The position numbers and the translations under genes were made by a program. DNA of 64,000 bases from Aphodovivens avicola (GTDB lineage: Bacteria > Actinomycetota > Coriobacteriia > Coriobacteriales > Eggerthellaceae): contig DVGW01000018.1 of the NCBI GenBank assembly GCA_018712515.1, positions 13,560 through 77,559 on the forward strand, read 5' to 3'. A model generated the notes under the pieces. The model saw nothing but the letters and a program-made list of their open reading frames with translations, was not told the DNA's origin and did not search any database. Shown one piece after another: positions 61,422-64,000 of this stretch (its first letter is position 1; every line of letters starts with the position of its first letter).

Positions 61422-61455
61422 GGGATAATCCCTGCGCAAGGGGGAGGGAAATCCC
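61422..61455. promoter_or_regulatory. Candidate response-regulator sites upstream of the molybdoenzyme
   Basis: Two small palindromes, GGGAT-A-ATCCC (61422-61432) and GGGA-AA-TCCC (61446-61455), have centres about 23 bp apart, between the LuxR-type regulator gene and the molybdoenzyme start. Paired short palindromes suit a NarL-type dimer. The spacing and identity are unproven. Confidence 0.4.
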
Positions 61456-61471
61456 CGTTTCCCGCAAACGG

Positions 61472-62107
61472 CTACAGTTTGACCAGGCCGTGCTTGACCG
61501 CGTAGTCGAACAACTCGGGTTTGGAACGTGCGCCGATCTTGGCCATGACCTTGGACTTTCGGCCCTCCACCGTCTTGACGGAGATGGAGAGCGCTTCGGC
61601 GATCTCGGCATTGGAGAACCCGCGCACCGCCAGAGAGACAAGCTCCGCCTCGCGCGGCGACAGCGCATCGGCGGCCGGATCGACCTGGCTCACCGAATTG
61701 CGCACGAACCCGTCCATCATGTCGTCGCACACATACGACTCATCATCGGCAGCGCGGCGGATGGCCTTGATCAGCTCGGCATCGGACGAGCTTTTGAGCA
61801 CATAGCCCAACGCGCCCGCCTTGAGCGCCTGGGAGAGATACTCCTGCTCGTCATGCATGCTCAGCATCACCACGCGCGTCGCGACGCCTCCGTCGCGCAC
61901 GCGCTCCGCAAGCAGCAGGCCGCTTTTCTCGGTGCCCATCGAGATGTCAGTGAGCAAAACGTCCGGCTTCTCGCTCACGACGAGGCCGAACGCCTCCTCC
62001 GGATCGGACGCCTCGCCCACCACCTGCAGATCCATCTGCTGCTCGATGATCATGCGGAACCCCATCCGCACCACCGAATGGTCGTCCGCCAAAACGATCC
62101 GTATCAT
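61472..62107 (-). CDS. NarL/LuxR-family response regulator
   Basis: A 211-residue two-component regulator. The receiver domain has the acidic pair LADDHS, phospho-Asp54 (LLTDISMG) and the VLKSS lysine loop. The C-terminal HTH is LSPREAELVSLAVRGFSNAE, IAEALSISVKTVEGRKSKVM. Its ATG overlaps the stop of the kinase gene by 4 bp. Located directly upstream of the molybdoenzyme operon on the same strand, it most likely controls that operon. Confidence 0.93.
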   Translation of the reverse strand: MIRIVLADDHSVVRMGFRMIIEQQMDLQVVGEASDPEEAFGLVVSEKPDVLLTDISMGTEKSGLLLAERVRDGGVATRVVMLSMHDEQEYLSQALKAGALGYVLKSSSDAELIKAIRRAADDESYVCDDMMDGFVRNSVSQVDPAADALSPREAELVSLAVRGFSNAEIAEALSISVKTVEGRKSKVMAKIGARSKPELFDYAVKHGLVKL

Positions 62108-63255
62108 CGCGAACCTCCCAGGGCCATGGACAACGTCACCGTGCAGCCGAAGCCGGGGACTGACTCGATCGCGAGATCGCCGCCCACCAAACCCGCGCGC
62201 TCCCGCATGCCGCCCAGGCCGAGACCGCTCCCCTTCGCCTGCGGGCGGGCGGGGTCGAATCCGGCGCCGTCGTCGGCGACGCGCAGCGTCAGGATGCCGT
62301 TCCGTACGGCAAGCGCCACCTCCACCGCATCCGCACCTGAGTACTTGCAGGCGTTGGACACCGCCTCCTGGCAGATGCGGTACAGCGCTATCTCGCGATC
62401 GGCGCCCAAAGGACCGGGATCCTCCGCCTCCACTTCGATGGGCACCCCGAACGCCTTCTGCATGGTGGCGCACAGGGCCTCGAGCGCCGCCACCAGGCCC
62501 AGCTCGTCGAGGGCGGCCGGACGCAGCGCGCGGGCGATGGCGCTGATATGCGCGATGACGTCCCTGAGCCGCCCGCTCACCGCATCGACGGCGGCGGGCC
62601 ACTCCTCCTGCGGCAGATACCCCAGCTTGCGCAGCTCGATCTGCGCGACGAGGATCTCCTGGGAGATGCCGTCGTGGAGCTCGCGGGCGATGCGTCGGCG
62701 CTCGTCCTCCTGCGCCTGCAGCAAGCGATGCGTGATCTCGGTGTAGGCGAAGCCTTCCTGTTTGCCGTGCACCAGAAGGGGCGCCTCGCCGCAGGGCTCG
62801 AGCGAAAAAAGCGTGGCGGCGAATTGCTGGATGAGGCCGCACGCCACCTCGTCGAACGTGCGCACGAACCGCGTGGCGCAGATGAGTATCACGCGAAGAT
62901 CCCCGTCTTCCATCAAAGGAAACGAGAAGAAGCTCGACAGCGCCTCGGCAACGATGATGGGGTATTGAAACAGCTCGCCTTGAGGGATGTCGTCTTCGAC
63001 GCTGTTCACCACGATGCCGCGGCGCAGCTTCTGAACCTTGCCCAACGCCCCCACGCCCTCGGGAAGATGGATGAGGGCGTAGTTCTCGGTGGTGCTGCCC
63101 GCCGCGTACTGCCAGGTGAGGATGGGCGCCGAGCCGTCGGGGACGATGGAGACGCCCACGAAGTCCAGCCCGAAGCGATCGCGCACATCCTCAGCCGTCT
63201 GCGAAGCGCACGCGTGAAGCTCCCGGATGAATTCCCTCCGACCGCTCTTTTCCAT
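62104..63255 (-). CDS. GAF-domain histidine kinase (NarX/DegS-type HisKA_3)
   Basis: A 383-residue cytoplasmic sensor kinase without membrane helices. Residues ~10-155 are a GAF-like domain (LDFVGVSIVPDGSAPILTWQ, FQYPIIVAEALSSFFSFPLM). The HisKA_3 box is DERRRIARELHDGISQEIL with His194. The ATPase has N-box YRICQEAVSNACKYSGA and G-boxes VADDGAGFD and GSGLGLGGMRERAGLVGG. The lack of a transmembrane part means it senses a cytoplasmic signal or a diffusible substrate. GAGGGGG precedes the ATG. It is co-translated with the response regulator. Confidence 0.93.
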   Translation of the reverse strand: MEKSGRREFIRELHACASQTAEDVRDRFGLDFVGVSIVPDGSAPILTWQYAAGSTTENYALIHLPEGVGALGKVQKLRRGIVVNSVEDDIPQGELFQYPIIVAEALSSFFSFPLMEDGDLRVILICATRFVRTFDEVACGLIQQFAATLFSLEPCGEAPLLVHGKQEGFAYTEITHRLLQAQEDERRRIARELHDGISQEILVAQIELRKLGYLPQEEWPAAVDAVSGRLRDVIAHISAIARALRPAALDELGLVAALEALCATMQKAFGVPIEVEAEDPGPLGADREIALYRICQEAVSNACKYSGADAVEVALAVRNGILTLRVADDGAGFDPARPQAKGSGLGLGGMRERAGLVGGDLAIESVPGFGCTVTLSMALGGSR

Positions 63256-63322
63256 CTCGACCCCCTCGATGAAACGCCTCGGACGAGGAGCCGATGGGGC
63301 GCGCCCCGCCGGCTCCTGCCGC

Positions 63323-64000
<678 letters not shown>

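Overview
The window is high-GC DNA of about 64%, densely coded on both strands. It suggests an anaerobic actinobacterium of the class Coriobacteriia, most likely the family Eggerthellaceae. This is inferred from gene content: a Tat-exported DMSO-reductase-family molybdoenzyme set with a GAF histidine kinase and LuxR regulator, an aldo/keto reductase fused to a ferredoxin domain, DUF362/iron-sulfur flavoproteins, a DUF3516 helicase and carbon-starvation, serine/threonine and alanine transporters. No rRNA, tRNA, prophage or CRISPR array was seen.

Layout. 0-6.4 kb: AraC regulator, SstT transporter, ferredoxin-type aldo/keto reductase, then CstA on the minus strand behind what looks like a branched-chain amino acid attenuator (14-residue leader peptide, competing hairpins, intrinsic terminator). 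6.9-16 kb: a CBM9-like lipoprotein, a 1450-residue Tat-exported surface protein, a LuxR regulator, a divergent flavin reductase/HxlR pair, and a REP-associated tyrosine transposase (RAYT) flanked by inverted copies of its probable REP, followed by a broken second copy of the LuxR 3' end. 16-21.7 kb: a nickel uptake operon nikA-nikB-nikC-nikDE. Its promoter carries four NikR-like half-sites at exact 20-bp spacing, and two of its genes carry in-frame palindromic insertions. 21.8-30 kb: toxin-antitoxin pair, AIM24 protein, nitroreductase, alanine symporter, a Gly-rich membrane protein, a CPBP protease and an MFS transporter. 30-39.5 kb: flavoproteins, DUF362 ferredoxin, GGDEF protein, a damaged SpoIIE phosphatase, RsmJ, a DJ-1 protein and a glycolate-oxidase-type flavoenzyme. 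39.7-50.7 kb: an MscS channel fused to two Cache-like sensor domains, co-transcribed with a solute-binding lipoprotein, then two LysR regulators, the DUF3516 helicase behind a LexA-type box, and an MFS transporter. 50.7-64 kb: a 1.2-kb repeat-rich non-coding stretch, HelD, a cation-efflux protein, a rhomboid protease, a three-subunit molybdoenzyme operon with its two-component system upstream, and the 3' part of asnS.

The most striking theme is repeat biology. At least four short palindromic families share a GGGAC core in the loop. They sit between genes, supply stop codons to three genes, and in nikC encode 23 residues of the protein. Separately, a roughly 240-bp double-hairpin element with CGCGCTAAATCG arms occurs twice with identical internal spacing (4.1 and 51.3 kb). 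I do not recognise it as a described family. All calls rest on reading the sequence; no database search was run.
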